From positions 682,001-746,000 of the forward strand of contig NZ_JAAHBP010000001.1 of assembly GCF_023184515.1 (NCBI RefSeq): a stretch of DNA of 64,000 bases, written 5' to 3'. Shown here in pieces: positions 63,118 through 64,000 of this stretch. How positions within the stretch are numbered: the first letter of the stretch is position 1; every line of letters begins with the position of its first letter. A program made the translations under genes and the position numbers. The notes below the pieces were generated by a model. The model had not been told where the DNA came from. It searched no databases and was given only the letters and a program-made list of their open reading frames with translations. Origin of the DNA: Streptomyces sp. D2-8 (GTDB lineage: Bacteria > Actinomycetota > Actinomycetes > Streptomycetales > Streptomycetaceae).

Positions 63118-64000
63118 GTGCGGGAGTTCATCGTCGAGGCCGACGGCGGCTCGCGGGGCAACCCGGGGCCCGCCGGTTACGGGGCCGTGGTCAGCGACGC
63201 GGAAACGGGGGAGACCCTGCGTGAGGCCGCCGAGTACATCGGCGTCGCCACGAACAACGTCGCCGAGTACCGCGGCCTCCTCGCCGGCCTGCGCGCCGCC
63301 CACGCGCTGGACCCGGCCGCGACGGTCCACGTCCGGATGGACTCCAAGCTCGTCGTCGAGCAGATGTCGGGCCGCTGGAAGATCAAGCACCCCGACATGA
63401 AGCCACTGGCGGCGCAGGCGGCCCGGGTCTTCCCGCCCGGGAGGGTCACGTACGAGTGGATTCCGCGGGAACGGAACAAGCACGCCGACCGGCTGGCCAA
63501 CGAGGCGATGGACGCGGGGGCCAGGGGCGAGCGGTGGTCGGAGTCGGAGTCCACGGCTGAGCTGGACACGGTTGCCGGGGGCGCTTCTCGCGCCGCGAAG
63601 ACCGACGCCGACGCCCGTGCAGTGAGGGCGGACGCTGACGCCGGTGCTGCCGGTGCTGCCGGTGCTGCCGGTGCTGCCGGTGCTGCCGGTGCCGACGCCC
63701 GTGCCGCCGAGGCCGACGGGGGTGCCGACGCCCGTGGCACCGAGGCCGATGCCGACGCCCGCATCGCCAAGGTCGACGCCGACGCCCGCATCGCCAAGGC
63801 CGACGCCGACGCCCGTGCCGCCAAGGCCGTCGCCAGCCCCGGCTGGGCCCCCGCCGACATGGGAACCCCTGCCACCTTCGTGCTGCTGCGGCATGGCGAG
63901 ACGCTGCTCACTCCGCAGAAGCGGTTCTCCGGGAGCGGCGGAACCGATCCCTCCCTCTCCGACACCGGCCGGGAACAGGCCGAACGGGCCGCTGCGATGC
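63118..64000 (+). CDS. Bifunctional RNase HI / histidine phosphatase (3' part outside window)
   Basis: The first 294 residues are present. RNase HI domain 1-135: Asp9 (ADGGSRGNPGPAG), Glu50 (NNVAEYRG), Asp75 (VRMDSKLV) and Asp124 (RNKHADRL) form the four-acid active site that cuts RNA in RNA/DNA hybrids. A repeat-rich Ala/Asp linker follows (about 160-240). A histidine phosphatase domain then begins with LLRHGETLL (His259), as in alpha-ribazole phosphatase CobC. S. coelicolor SCO2299 and M. tuberculosis Rv2228c have this fusion. GTG at 63118 with GGGAG nine bases before. It runs off the right edge. Confidence 0.92.
   Translation, partial: MREFIVEADGGSRGNPGPAGYGAVVSDAETGETLREAAEYIGVATNNVAEYRGLLAGLRAAHALDPAATVHVRMDSKLVVEQMSGRWKIKHPDMKPLAAQAARVFPPGRVTYEWIPRERNKHADRLANEAMDAGARGERWSESESTAELDTVAGGASRAAKTDADARAVRADADAGAAGAAGAAGAAGAAGADARAAEADGGADARGTEADADARIAKVDADARIAKADADARAAKAVASPGWAPADMGTPATFVLLRHGETLLTPQKRFSGSGGTDPSLSDTGREQAERAAAM
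63643..63828 (+). repeat. Coding microsatellites in the RNase HI-phosphatase linker
   Basis: Five perfect copies of GGTGCTGCC (63643-63687, encoding Gly-Ala-Ala) are followed by three copies of a 27-bp unit encoding DADARIAK-like peptides (63748-63828). Both keep the reading frame, so length can vary without breaking the enzyme. Confidence 0.92.

Overview
The window is very GC-rich with strong third-position G/C bias, many GTG/TTG starts and stop-start overlaps such as GTGA and ATGA. It carries a WhiJ-like regulator set, DUF397 and SCO2322-family genes, and an RNase HI/phosphatase fusion beside a zinc-ribbon gene and a Nif3 gene. This points to a Streptomyces chromosome, mostly conserved core with a few accessory insertions. 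I saw no tRNA, rRNA, CRISPR array or complete insertion sequence.

Layout. 1-10 kb: ketopantoate-reductase fragment, PAP2 and DedA membrane proteins, DoxX and a large flavoprotein with an iron-box-like site between them, PhoD-type phosphatase, secreted HNH nuclease, and a yybP-ykoY riboswitch in front of a GDT1-type Mn exporter. 10-20 kb: chloramphenicol phosphotransferase-like kinase, a repeat-rich peptidoglycan-binding protein, an MFS pump with a C-terminal winged-helix-like domain, two tandem genes sharing a short motif, an FHA-like protein, an O-methyltransferase and an MHS transporter. 20-26 kb: GT87-PAP2 fusion, LysE exporter and a WhiJ-like triad (ATPase, HTH-DUF5753, DUF397).

25.5-28 kb: divergent fadA5-like thiolase and CYP125-like P450. 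28-34 kb: five-gene cobalamin ECF-transporter operon under a B12 riboswitch. It includes two secreted, membrane-anchored proteins that may bind B12 outside the cell. 34-39 kb: AzlCD exporter with a divergent HTH-cupin regulator, methyltransferase and regulator genes. 38-42 kb: MBL hydrolase, divergent aldehyde dehydrogenase plus 3Fe-4S ferredoxin, an apparently orphan TPP riboswitch and a KstR-type TetR repressor. 42-46 kb: GT4 glycosyltransferase, methyltransferase and alpha/alpha-toroid protein in one overlapping operon. 46-56 kb: F420/LLM oxidoreductase, cell-wall amidase, methyltransferases, two divergent MFS pumps, pyruvyltransferase. 56-60 kb: a MITE-like hairpin, then an Rv3538-like hydratase, zinc alcohol dehydrogenase and SDR operon. 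60-64 kb: hypothetical gene, then Nif3, zinc-ribbon and RNase HI/phosphatase.

The main theme is a scattered KstR-type regulon. Five sites resembling TnnAACnnGTTnnA (three exact, two with one mismatch) lie in front of the thiolase, the P450, the MBL/aldehyde-dehydrogenase pair, the repressor itself and the hydratase operon. Together these encode side-chain oxidation (P450 with ferredoxin, alcohol and aldehyde dehydrogenases) and beta-oxidation (hydratase, SDR, thiolase) of a sterol-like or branched lipid. No steroid ring-opening gene is visible here.
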